Origin: Tatumella citrea | GTDB taxonomy: Bacteria > Pseudomonadota > Gammaproteobacteria > Enterobacterales > Enterobacteriaceae | Length of the DNA stretch: 64,000 nucleotides | Reading direction: 5' to 3' | Assembly: GCF_002163585.1 (NCBI RefSeq) | Contig: NZ_CP015579.1 | Coordinates: 3,162,001 to 3,226,000 of the forward strand | In this document: positions 56,372 through 64,000 of the stretch, piece after piece | Numbering within the stretch: position 1 is the stretch's first letter | How the letters are laid out: every line of letters begins with the position of its first letter | Position numbers and translations under genes: made by a program | The notes under the pieces: generated by a model | What the model was told of the DNA's origin: nothing | Database searches by the model: none | Seen by the model: the letters and a program-made list of their open reading frames with translations, nothing else

Positions 56372-57154
56372 TCACTTTAACAGAGCGGCTCGTTCACGCT
56401 TCCTCGCATGCATAAAACAGAACAAAGGTACCGGCAGGGTCACCAGTAACAGTATCCAGACCAGAGTGTAAACGGCATCCACACCGTCGTTTTGCAGATT
56501 GGTATATAACTTGACCGGCATACCTTGCGGGAAATAGGCAAAAATCATCACAATGCCAAACTCACCTACTGCACGTACCCATGCCAGAGCGACCGCCGAT
56601 GCCAGCCCCGAAGCAGATAAGGGCAGAACCAGGTAACGAAACCTCTGTAATGGTCTGGCCCCCAGAGTTTGTCCTGCTTCCAGCAAACTGCGGGGAACTG
56701 CAGCAAATGCTGAACGGGCAGTCACAATAAAATAGGGTAAACCACCATAGATTTGCGCCAGAATAAATGCCCCCGGATTGTTAACCAGTGTCAGGCCAAC
56801 TGAGGATAACCACTGCCCCGGCAGACTGTAAGGTCCCAGCGCCGAGATAAGCAGTATCCCCATCGCCAGTGGTGGTGTCATTAAAGGTAACAGTACCAGC
56901 AACTCTACCAGCCGCCGCAGGCTACCTTCCCGTGCTGAACTTGCCAGCCACCAGGCGACCGGTAAACCAGTTAACACAATCAGCAGCAGTGATACCAGCC
57001 CATAGCCGACTGACACCAGTACCGAGCCACCGTCTCCGTATGACAGGCTAAAATTATCCCACGGAGTAATTCCCAGTAAGGTGGCAAACGGCAATGCCAG
57101 CAACAAAAGTGCAGGCATGGCCAGTAAAGCTAACAGGGGCAGTCGCGGAGGCAT
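56372..57154 (-). CDS. ABC transporter permease, molybdate/tungstate/sulfate type
   Basis: 260 aa with about six membrane segments. The cytoplasmic EAA loop that contacts the ATPase is visible as SLLEAGQTLGARPLQRFRYL. VVLPLMTPPLAMGI-type segments and VRAVGEFGIVMIFA match CysT/ModB/WtpB permeases. It starts 5 bp after the substrate-binding protein gene. No ATPase gene follows. Confidence 0.87.
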   Translation of the reverse strand: MPPRLPLLALLAMPALLLLALPFATLLGITPWDNFSLSYGDGGSVLVSVGYGLVSLLLIVLTGLPVAWWLASSAREGSLRRLVELLVLLPLMTPPLAMGILLISALGPYSLPGQWLSSVGLTLVNNPGAFILAQIYGGLPYFIVTARSAFAAVPRSLLEAGQTLGARPLQRFRYLVLPLSASGLASAVALAWVRAVGEFGIVMIFAYFPQGMPVKLYTNLQNDGVDAVYTLVWILLLVTLPVPLFCFMHARKRERAALLK

Positions 57155-57159
57155 GCTAA

Positions 57160-58074
57160 TCAGTATAACGCCTTACCTTTAGGTTCAGCATAACCACTTT
57201 CGTGGAATAACTTCTGTCCCTGCGATGAGCGCATAAAGTCGACGAATTTCTCGCCCTGAGCGACACCGTTTGGCGCATTTTTCAACACAGCTGCATAATA
57301 AACCAGTGGTTGGGTATGCAGTACTTTATCCTGGCCTTTGCTGTCTTTAATGGTAAAGCTGACTGTGTCGTACCACTGCTTTTCCATGTCCGGATTGCTG
57401 AGGTTTATTTCATCAGGGAATTTCAGGTAAGGCAGTTTTGCAGAGATTACCTCACTTTCGTAGCCTGCAGCTGCATCCACCTGTCCGCCTTCCAGCCGCG
57501 TCAGCAACCCACCTTCCAGGTTAACCTGGCGCGGGTTTTGTACCCCACCCAGAATCTTATTGGCGATACCAGGTTGTTTATAATATTTCTCTGCCAGCAG
57601 CAGTGTGAATACTATGTTCTGCCCTTTAGGATCGAGGTAAGGATCGGTGCGGCCAAATTGCAGTCCTGGCGTCGCCAGTACTTTCAGCCAGCTGCCATCA
57701 TTTCGGCTATTGGCTGCGGCAAATTCGGCGGCATATTTACTTTTGGGGTTGTAGGCAATCACCATGCTGGTACTGGCAACTGGCACTGCATTATCGATTA
57801 AACCGGCATCTTTCAGGATCTGCATCGGCCCGGGAGTGATAGAGACAAAAACATCGGCAGTAACTTTATGGCTGGCCAGTAACCGCGCCATTCCGTAAGC
57901 ACCTTGCCCCTGGCCCTGATAGGTTCCGTGCTGTTGACTGGCAAATGCCGGCCCCAGAGACTGATCCATAACTTTGCCCATCGAACCGGCATAAGTCACA
58001 CGAATATTATCTGATGCCAGTGCAGGCATACTGACAGACAGAGCAACTAATAGTGAACAAATAACCCTGGACAT
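57160..58074 (-). CDS. ABC transporter periplasmic oxyanion-binding protein (ModA/WtpA-like)
   Basis: 304 aa. The signal peptide ends near residue 20 (SMPALA, then SDNIRVTYAGSMGKV). Mature features are VTYAGSMGKVMDQSL at the start, ADVFVSITPGPMQILKDAG, VASTSMVIAYNPKSKYAAEF and the hinge region FGRTDPYLDPKG, typical of tungstate/molybdate binders. The ligand is inferred. It precedes the permease gene by 5 bp. Confidence 0.85.
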   Translation of the reverse strand: MSRVICSLLVALSVSMPALASDNIRVTYAGSMGKVMDQSLGPAFASQQHGTYQGQGQGAYGMARLLASHKVTADVFVSITPGPMQILKDAGLIDNAVPVASTSMVIAYNPKSKYAAEFAAANSRNDGSWLKVLATPGLQFGRTDPYLDPKGQNIVFTLLLAEKYYKQPGIANKILGGVQNPRQVNLEGGLLTRLEGGQVDAAAGYESEVISAKLPYLKFPDEINLSNPDMEKQWYDTVSFTIKDSKGQDKVLHTQPLVYYAAVLKNAPNGVAQGEKFVDFMRSSQGQKLFHESGYAEPKGKALY

Positions 58075-58197
58075 ACTCTTCAGCCCCTTTCGATATGTAA
58101 GAAAATATATAGCGATTATCCGGGCTTACTGACAGGAACACAATGTATTTATGCCGGTTTTTTGTGCGGTTTGCAGGGTAGCTCACCCTCCTTCCGC

Positions 58198-58641
58198 CTA
58201 ATGGGTACTGCTGATATGTTTACTGGTCAAAATCGGTAAATCAGCCTGGGGGTGTTCCAGCTCTTTGAGGATACCGCAATCACGGGTTGGCAGGCTGTCA
58301 TGGCAAGAGTCGCGTAAATCCGAGAGTTGTTTTTCCAGTGCCAGTAGTTCGCTAATCCTGGATTGAACATGGCTAAGATGCTCATCGATTAGTTGATTTA
58401 TCACCGTACAATCGGCCTCCGGTTGACTACGGGCCTGTAATAACTGTTTGATTTCATCCTGTGCCATATCCAGGGCACGGCAGCGACGAATAAACATCAG
58501 AGTATCCAGATGCTGCTGATCGTAATAACGGTAATTATTATTCTGATCACGCAGAGCCTCCTGCAACAGCCCCTCTTTCTCGTAGTAGCGGATAGTACCG
58601 ACACTACATAACGATAAACGCGCCAGTTCGCCTATTTTCAT
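58198..58641 (-). CDS. MerR-family Cd/Pb/Zn-responsive regulator (CadR/PbrR type)
   Basis: 147 aa from MKIGELARLSLCSVGTIRYY; the 22 upstream codons lie in the operator-promoter. The HTH is followed by the long dimer helix. Metal-site cysteines are C78 (ADCTV), C113 (DSCHD) and C122 (RDCGIL), the three positions used by PbrR/CadR. The short C-terminal tail ends KHISSTH. It faces a heavy-metal ATPase gene across 81 bp. Confidence 0.92.
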   Translation of the reverse strand: MKIGELARLSLCSVGTIRYYEKEGLLQEALRDQNNNYRYYDQQHLDTLMFIRRCRALDMAQDEIKQLLQARSQPEADCTVINQLIDEHLSHVQSRISELLALEKQLSDLRDSCHDSLPTRDCGILKELEHPQADLPILTSKHISSTH

Positions 58642-58658
58642 TTTCTCTCCTTTGCGCC

Positions 58659-58691
58659 TTGACCCTACAGCGACTACAGGGTTTTTACTAT
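58659..58691 (+). promoter_or_regulatory. MerR-type promoter and operator of the metal ATPase gene
   Basis: -35 TTGACC (58659-58664) and a TTTTTACTAT -10 region (to 58691) are separated by an over-long spacer (19-21 bp depending on the -10 chosen), as MerR activators require. The dyad ACCCTACAG / CTACAGGGT (58662-58682) fills the spacer and resembles CadR/PbrR operators. Confidence 0.78.
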
Positions 58692-58722
58692 AAACACCAG
58701 GGTACACCTACCGGGAGAAATA

Positions 58723-61023
58723 ATGAACATCTATAAAAAAAATAACCTCGTACTTCAGCCTGATGGATCACCTCAATCCGTAGGGAAAATTAAAGCAGTA
58801 ACCGCGATAACATTGCCTTCCGCCGCTGATGAGCAAGATTCCTGTGGTTGTTGCAATGACACACAACCGCAATTTACCGGTATTCCTGCAGGTAAAAGCA
58901 CCCGTGACGGCAGCGTAACGGCAATCCGTATTATGCAAATGGATTGTCCGGTTGAAGAAAACCTGATCACTAAAAAGCTCTCCGGAATGCCGGGGGTTGT
59001 CAGTCTGCAGTTCGATTTAATTCAGAGAATACTGACCGTGACTCATCACCAGGAAAAACTGGACGAAATTATGCAGGCCATTCGTTCTCTGGGATTCGAG
59101 CCAGAACTGCCCTCTTCCTCCACAGAAAGCTCTCCGGTCATTCAGCCGCGTTTAAACTATCTGCCGTTGATAATAGCCGGAGTGTTGGCATTTGCCGCCG
59201 AACTTCTGCACTGGTGGCAGTTACCGCCGCTATTTCAGGCGCTATGTGCTCTGGCAGCAGTACTGCTGGCGGGGCTGAAGACTTACAAAAAAGGCTGGAT
59301 TGCGGTTAAAAATTTCAATCTGAACATTAATGCACTGATGAGTGTTGCGGTGACCGGCGCACTACTATTGCAGCAGTGGCCAGAGGCCGCCATGGTTATG
59401 GTGTTGTTTAATATTGCCGAATTGATTGAGGCCAGGGCATTAGATCGTGCCAGAAATGCCATTGATACTCTGCTGAAACTGGCGCCCGAATGGATGACAG
59501 TTTGTCAGCCTGATGGCAGCTGGCAACAAATGCAGCCCAAAGATGTGCCTGTTTCCGCCATTGTCCGGGTGAAACCAGGTGAAAAAATTGGCCTGGATGG
59601 GGTAGTGGTTAACGGAAGTTCGACAGTCAATCAGTCAGCCATCACCGGAGAAAGTCTGCCGGTAGAAAAGAATCTCAATGACAGTGTATTTGCCGGTACG
59701 CTGAATCAGTCAGGAAGTTTCGATTATCAGGTGACTTCCAAAGCTCAGGATACCACTCTGGCAAAAATCATCCGATCGGTGGAGTCAGCGCGGGCCAGTA
59801 AAGCACCTACCCAACGGTTTGTTGATCAGTTTGCGCGGATTTATACCCCGGTAGTTTTTGTACTGGCTCTGGCGATCGCCCTGCTGCCACCTCTGCTACT
59901 GGCACAATCCTGGTCATTATGGATTTACAATGCACTGGTGATGCTGGTAATTGCCTGCCCTTGTGCGCTGGTGATTTCTACCCCTGTCACTCTGGTCAGC
60001 AGTCTGACTGCGGCCGCCCGCATGGGGATACTGATTAAAGGCGGCGTTTACCTGGAGCAGGGAAAAAAACTGCAATGGCTGGCGCTGGATAAAACCGGCA
60101 CTCTGACGCAAGGCAAGCCTGAGGTCACTGACGTTATCACCCCCGGTGATGCAGACAGGGATCAGCAATTAACCATAGCCGCCAGCCTGTCAGGTTATTC
60201 TGATCATCCGATGTCTGAGGCCATCACCCGCTTTCATACAACTGGCCAGACGCTGAATATTAACGGATTTACCTCAGTCACCGGACAGGGCATCACAGGC
60301 CAGATCGGGGGAGAAGATTACTGGCTGGGAAATCGTCGTTTGCTGGAATCACAGGGTATTACGATGACCGACAGTGAAGACCAGTTTAGGTCACTGGAGA
60401 GTCAGGGGAAAACCCTGGTATTACTCGGCAGTAAACGCGGATTACTGGCGATATTTGCACTGGCAGATACCGTTAAACAGACCAGCAAACAGGCCATTGA
60501 TGAACTGCATCAGTTGGGCGTAAAAACCCTGTTATTGTCCGGTGATAATCGGTTTGCAGTGGAAGAGATTGCCCGCCAGGTAGGAATAGATCAGGCCAGA
60601 GCACAGCAATTGCCGGAAAATAAATTACAGGCAATCGAAGAGTTTAGCCGTCAGGGTGTGACCGGGATGGCAGGTGACGGAATTAACGATACCCCGGCAC
60701 TGGCCAGAGCGGATATCGGTTTTGCTATGGGGATTGCAGGGACGGACACTGCCATCGAAACTGCAGATGTGGCCCTGATGGATGATGATTTACGTAAAAT
60801 TGCCATGTTTGTCAGACTATCACGCAAAACTGGGCAAATTCTGGTTCAGAACATCACTCTGGCGCTGGTTATCAAGCTGGTATTTCTGATTCTGACTATT
60901 GCCGGAAAAGGAACTTTGTGGATGGCAGTTTTTGCTGATGTCGGTGCCAGTCTGTTAGTCGTGGCTAACGGGTTAAGAATACTCCGCTATGATGCCGCGG
61001 TAAAAACAGCGCTGCCAGACTAA
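58723..61023 (+). CDS. zntA: Zn/Cd/Pb-transporting P1B-type ATPase
   Basis: 766 aa. A Cys cluster CGCC (41-44) and one HMA domain with the ligand loop MQMDCPVEEN (C75) form the N-terminus. The membrane metal site is CPC (412-414). The phosphorylated Asp is D456 in DKTGTLTQ, TGES is the actuator loop, SDHPMSEA holds the HP motif, and GDGIND is at 651-656. TM7-8 contains IKLVF and FADVGASL, with the Lys and Asp of ZntA-type pumps. Exports divalent soft metals. Controlled by the divergent MerR protein. Confidence 0.92.
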   Translation: MNIYKKNNLVLQPDGSPQSVGKIKAVTAITLPSAADEQDSCGCCNDTQPQFTGIPAGKSTRDGSVTAIRIMQMDCPVEENLITKKLSGMPGVVSLQFDLIQRILTVTHHQEKLDEIMQAIRSLGFEPELPSSSTESSPVIQPRLNYLPLIIAGVLAFAAELLHWWQLPPLFQALCALAAVLLAGLKTYKKGWIAVKNFNLNINALMSVAVTGALLLQQWPEAAMVMVLFNIAELIEARALDRARNAIDTLLKLAPEWMTVCQPDGSWQQMQPKDVPVSAIVRVKPGEKIGLDGVVVNGSSTVNQSAITGESLPVEKNLNDSVFAGTLNQSGSFDYQVTSKAQDTTLAKIIRSVESARASKAPTQRFVDQFARIYTPVVFVLALAIALLPPLLLAQSWSLWIYNALVMLVIACPCALVISTPVTLVSSLTAAARMGILIKGGVYLEQGKKLQWLALDKTGTLTQGKPEVTDVITPGDADRDQQLTIAASLSGYSDHPMSEAITRFHTTGQTLNINGFTSVTGQGITGQIGGEDYWLGNRRLLESQGITMTDSEDQFRSLESQGKTLVLLGSKRGLLAIFALADTVKQTSKQAIDELHQLGVKTLLLSGDNRFAVEEIARQVGIDQARAQQLPENKLQAIEEFSRQGVTGMAGDGINDTPALARADIGFAMGIAGTDTAIETADVALMDDDLRKIAMFVRLSRKTGQILVQNITLALVIKLVFLILTIAGKGTLWMAVFADVGASLLVVANGLRILRYDAAVKTALPD

Positions 61024-61288
61024 ATTACTCAGCGGCCGGGACCACAGGCTGGTCTCCGGCTCCGCTGGCTGGATTCCGATATCCTGTCAGCTGAAATAAC
61101 ACCTGGTTATCACTGGCCAAACATTGCAGACCAGCTACCGTCGTAGTTAGTATCTGCATACTGCTTTATTTCAGAATTGCGGGCAACCAGCTGTTTCAGA
61201 TGGATTAAGCTTTTTCCATCAACACCGGCAATACTTAAATATGAAAATGGCCACCATCGAATTTCTTATCTAAAAAGAGGGCGACAGA

Positions 61289-61756
61289 GTGAAAAAGATT
61301 GTTTTTTTTATCATGTTAGCTATTTCACCTTTCGCTTTGGCAAACAAACCTCCGGGTGCTGATAACAGCATCTCTGTTCAGTCAGCCATTCATTCCTGTT
61401 TCGGAACGCAAGGGGCTGGAATCTGTCTGCAATCTGTTCTGGATAAACAGAAAAAACAGAATAGTCAGGCATGGACTCAACTGGCTAATGGGTTAAAAGA
61501 CGCAGAGAATAAAAAAGAGATTCTGGAAAATCTCAGCGCAGGAAAGAAAGCCTGGGAAATGAGTATCCTCCACGACTGTGAGGCCGCAGGCTTGATGAAC
61601 ACCAAAAACAGCCCTGCCTATAATAATGATTTAACCGCATGCCTCGCCAGTCACTATGCCTTCAAAACTGCGTTTTATAACAGTCTGAATGCGCAGGGAG
61701 ATGACAGCGGTGAGAAAAATCTTCTGGAAGAATACAGAAAAAGCAAAAACAAATAG
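61289..61756 (+). CDS. Secreted four-cysteine protein of unknown function
   Basis: 155 aa from a GTG start with AGAGGG 8 nt upstream. The signal peptide is about residues 1-18 (KKIVFFIMLAISPFALA). The mature protein is helical and charged, with cysteines C37, C46, C97 and C118 that could form two disulphides. The spacing is loosely like LprI/DUF1311 lysozyme-inhibitor-type proteins, but this is not secure. Monocistronic. Confidence 0.75.
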   Translation: MKKIVFFIMLAISPFALANKPPGADNSISVQSAIHSCFGTQGAGICLQSVLDKQKKQNSQAWTQLANGLKDAENKKEILENLSAGKKAWEMSILHDCEAAGLMNTKNSPAYNNDLTACLASHYAFKTAFYNSLNAQGDDSGEKNLLEEYRKSKNK

Positions 61757-61805
61757 CGATATCAACAGGCGGTGAACCAGATTCCTGCCGTCAAAAGCAG
61801 AAACG

Positions 61806-61837
61806 AAAAAGGGCCACGTCATTGCTGACATGGCCCT
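61806..61837 (-). terminator. Terminator downstream of tRNA-Asp
   Basis: On the minus strand AGGGCCA pairs with TGGCCCT through a long stem (61811-61837) and runs into TTTTTCG. The inner arms TGTCA/TGACG extend the stem. Confidence 0.85.
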
Positions 61838-61843
61838 GAATAG

Positions 61844-61920
61844 TGGCGGAACGGACGGGACTCGAACCCGCGACCCCCTGCGTGACAGGCAGGTATTCTA
61901 ACCAACTGAACTACCGCTCC
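61844..61920 (-). tRNA. aspV: tRNA-Asp (GTC)
   Basis: 77 nt. The minus strand starts GGAGCGGTAGTTCAGTTGG, has the anticodon loop CTGTCAC (anticodon GTC), the T-arm GGTTCGAGTCC, and ends GTTCCGCCA with the CCA encoded. It lies downstream of dnaQ on the same strand, as aspV does in E. coli. Confidence 0.98.
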
Positions 61921-62046
61921 GCTTCATTCCCCGTCGGGAACGAGGCGAATATTAATGGCCTTCACTCAACCCGTCAATGGTTTTTCTTCAGCAATCAATG
62001 TGTTTGCCGCTTTTTTAGTCTTTCGGCTATTCTCTGTAGTGATGCA

Positions 62047-62778
62047 TTAAACACGCCACAGACAACTGCCTCCTTTTTTCAAAACCAGATCCAGTCGTGA
62101 TTCATGGGCAGCAATTTCATCATCGTCCGCACGAATCACACGCAATCCCCCACTCGCCTGAACTTCACGATGGGAAATGCCCTGTTCAGAGCTTTGAGAG
62201 GCATCGGTGTCAGAGGCAAACGTCAGTGTCGTTTGCCCGCCGGTCATAGCCAGATAAACATCAGCAAGAATTTCGGCATCGAGCAATGCGCCGTGCAGAG
62301 TACGCTTGGTATTATCGATATCAAATCGTGAACAAAGTGCATCAAGACTGTTACGCTTACCGGGGAACATCTTACGTGCCATCAACAGGCTATCGGTTAT
62401 CTGACAGAAAGTTTCTGTTTTTTCCAGTCCGCGATTCAGTTTTCCGAACTCATAGTCCATAAAACCGATATCAAACGAAGCATTATGGATGACCAGTTCA
62501 GCCCCACGAATATAATCCATGAACTCATCGGCCACCTGGGAAAACACCGGTTTATCCAGCAAGAACTCATCTGATATCCCGTGAACTCCGAACGCTTCCG
62601 GATCCACCAGCCGGTCGGGTTTCAGATACACATGAAAGTTATTCCCGGTCAGACGACGATTGATCACTTCGACCGCACCAATCTCGATGATGCGGTGACC
62701 TTCATAATGTACACCGATCATATTCATACCGGTGGTTTCTGTATCGAGAACGATTTGGCGGTTTTTTACTGTGCTCAT
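62047..62778 (-). CDS. dnaQ: DNA polymerase III epsilon subunit (3'-5' proofreading exonuclease)
   Basis: 243 aa, the E. coli length. Exonuclease motifs: Exo [10 protein letters not shown], Exo [17 protein letters not shown], Exo [18 protein letters not shown]. The conserved clamp-binding motif QTTLTF (Q-x-x-L-x-F) follows the exonuclease domain, and the C-terminal tail binds the polymerase alpha subunit. Divergent from rnhA across 52 bp, as in E. coli. Confidence 0.97.
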   Translation of the reverse strand: MSTVKNRQIVLDTETTGMNMIGVHYEGHRIIEIGAVEVINRRLTGNNFHVYLKPDRLVDPEAFGVHGISDEFLLDKPVFSQVADEFMDYIRGAELVIHNASFDIGFMDYEFGKLNRGLEKTETFCQITDSLLMARKMFPGKRNSLDALCSRFDIDNTKRTLHGALLDAEILADVYLAMTGGQTTLTFASDTDASQSSEQGISHREVQASGGLRVIRADDDEIAAHESRLDLVLKKGGSCLWRV

Positions 62779-62830
62779 AGGGGCCGTTTATGTCAGACTT
62801 GGATTTTTCACAACAGGAAGTCTACCAGAG

Positions 62831-63298
62831 ATGTGCAAACAGGTAGAAATTTTCACCGACGGTTCTTGTCTGGGCAATCCCGGGCCAGGCGGTTATGGTG
62901 CAATTTTACGCTACGGACAACACGAAAAAGAATTTAGTCAGGGGTACCGACTGACCACCAATAACCGGATGGAGCTAATGGCAGCGATTGTCGCGCTGGA
63001 AGCTCTGAAAGAAGCCTGTGATGTCACTATCAGCACCGACAGTCAGTATGTCCGCCAGGGCATTACTCAGTGGATATTTAACTGGAAAAAACGTGGCTGG
63101 AAAACCGCAGATAAAAAACCGGTTAAAAATGTAGATCTGTGGCAACGGCTGGATCAGGCATTACAGGGACATACCATTGACTGGCAATGGGTCAAAGGCC
63201 ATGCCGGGCACCCTGAAAATGAACGCTGCGATGAACTGGCGCGTCAGGCTGCCGGAAAAGCTGACCTCGAAGATACTGGCTATTCCGTTTTATCATGA
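62831..63298 (+). CDS. rnhA: Ribonuclease HI
   Basis: 155 aa from [20 protein letters not shown], the E. coli length; the longer frame runs through the divergent promoter. It degrades RNA in RNA-DNA hybrids. Active-site residues are D10 (FTDGSC), E48 (NNRMELMAA), D70 (STDSQYV) and D134 (ENERCDELA). Its 3' end overlaps yafS by 19 bp in convergent orientation. Confidence 0.97.
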   Translation: MCKQVEIFTDGSCLGNPGPGGYGAILRYGQHEKEFSQGYRLTTNNRMELMAAIVALEALKEACDVTISTDSQYVRQGITQWIFNWKKRGWKTADKKPVKNVDLWQRLDQALQGHTIDWQWVKGHAGHPENERCDELARQAAGKADLEDTGYSVLS

Positions 63299-64000
63299 TC
63301 ATTGGCCTCAGATAGCTGTCGCGTAACATTGACAGTTGATCTGATCCTTGGCCTGCTGGCGGATAATTTATTCCGGGTTGGCGTCAATGGCCAGGTTCGT
63401 TTTCTGGCCACTAAGATATTAATACAGCCCAGTGCCGGCAGATGGGCGCTGATTAATTTACCGCCCTGTTGCTTCCAGGGCACGACCTGAAAACGGCTGC
63501 GGCAGATAATTTCATAATTAAGCAGCCCCAGCCAGTCAACCAGACGCCCCTGACTGAACATCCGGCCATTCCAGGGAGAATGTCGGTGCAGGCCCGGCAC
63601 GATTTTACCGATACCCAGCAGGCTATAAGGATTAAAGCCACTCAGGATAATCCAGCCGTCATCAATCAGTACCCGGTCAGCTTCCCGTAGCACCTGATGT
63701 GGATCCTGGCTCCAACTCAGAGTATGAGCCAGTAAACAGGCATCCACAGATTTACTCAGAAATGGCAACCGACCATATTCCCCGGCCACACCACCAGCGA
63801 CACACGACGGACTGACGTCTACCTGATGGCTGATAGCACAACTACGGGTATCAATAGCGCTGCTTAACTGACCTATTTTAAGCAAATGTGTGCCGTACAG
63901 CTTATTCAGGTAAGGTTGCAGGTGATAATTCAACGCGTCATGGAAATAGTTGCCCCAGGGCATATCTTCCCAGCGCTCAGGGGCTGTCAGAATTTGGCGT
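63280..64000 (-). CDS. yafS: YafS family SAM-dependent methyltransferase-like protein (5' end outside window)
   Basis: The frame continues upstream of the first internal Met to the window edge, reading [19 protein letters not shown], which matches the N-terminal region of E. coli YafS; the true start lies beyond 64000. Conserved segments are [52 protein letters not shown] and [15 protein letters not shown]. It is a methyltransferase fold of undefined substrate. In E. coli yafS also lies next to rnhA. Confidence 0.92.
   Translation of the reverse strand, partial: RQILTAPERWEDMPWGNYFHDALNYHLQPYLNKLYGTHLLKIGQLSSAIDTRSCAISHQVDVSPSCVAGGVAGEYGRLPFLSKSVDACLLAHTLSWSQDPHQVLREADRVLIDDGWIILSGFNPYSLLGIGKIVPGLHRHSPWNGRMFSQGRLVDWLGLLNYEIICRSRFQVVPWKQQGGKLISAHLPALGCINILVARKRTWPLTPTRNKLSASRPRIRSTVNVTRQLSEANDHDKTE

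Overview
The window looks like chromosome of an enterobacterium of the Erwiniaceae type (Tatumella/Pantoea/Erwinia-like; the genus is an inference). The housekeeping genes match Escherichia coli gene for gene in length, motifs and order: pgpC, yfhL, acpS-pdxJ-recO-era-rnc-lepB-lepA, rseC-rseB-rseA-rpoE, trmN, srmB, grcA, ung, grpE, nadK, recN, bamE, rnfH-ratA, smpB and ssrA on the left; tRNA-Asp, dnaQ, rnhA and yafS on the right. In E. coli these two sets lie far apart. Here about 37 kb of accessory DNA joins them.

Layout. 1-2190: end of a Csu-type chaperone/usher fimbrial operon (usher 3' end and tip adhesin). 2219-14009: pgpC, a phytanoyl-CoA-dioxygenase-like gene, yfhL, then the acpS to lepA and rpoE-rse blocks on the minus strand. 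nadB, which faces rpoE in E. coli, is missing; a 473-bp non-coding stretch with a sigma-E promoter takes its place. 14483-24165: trmN through ssrA, with readable control sites: FNR at grcA, sigma-32 at grpE, LexA at recN and an RNase III-type hairpin ahead of rnc.

24166-40307 is the most unusual part. It holds a contact-dependent inhibition (CDI)/two-partner-secretion locus, read on the minus strand as cdiB, an 8.4-kb cdiA, and an array of C-terminal modules. Each module is an effector tail followed by a small two-helix membrane protein (probable immunity). One module is a 1,569-bp tandem duplicate of the end of cdiA. A second has a different but related tail and a diverged immunity gene. A third is a frameshifted relic that keeps a VENN motif. 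All intact tails are glycine-rich and hydrophobic rather than nuclease-like, and the immunity proteins are membrane proteins, so a membrane-active toxin family is the working hypothesis.

40845-61756 is a mosaic of small operons: a ClC channel/HPP-family pair facing a MarR regulator across a 35-bp perfect palindrome; an AhpD-like protein; a RIO kinase; a small lipoprotein; a galactitol-type PTS (B-C-A) ending in an HTH gene; the YfiR-DgcN-YfiB cyclic-di-GMP module; an SDR facing an HxlR regulator; an XRE/MmyB regulator facing an epimerase-like gene; a YdeN-like hydrolase; an oxyanion ABC binding protein and permease with no ATPase gene; and a CadR/PbrR-type MerR regulator facing a Zn/Cd/Pb P-type ATPase. 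61844-64000 returns to core genes. No rRNA, CRISPR array, insertion sequence, integrase or prophage gene was seen.
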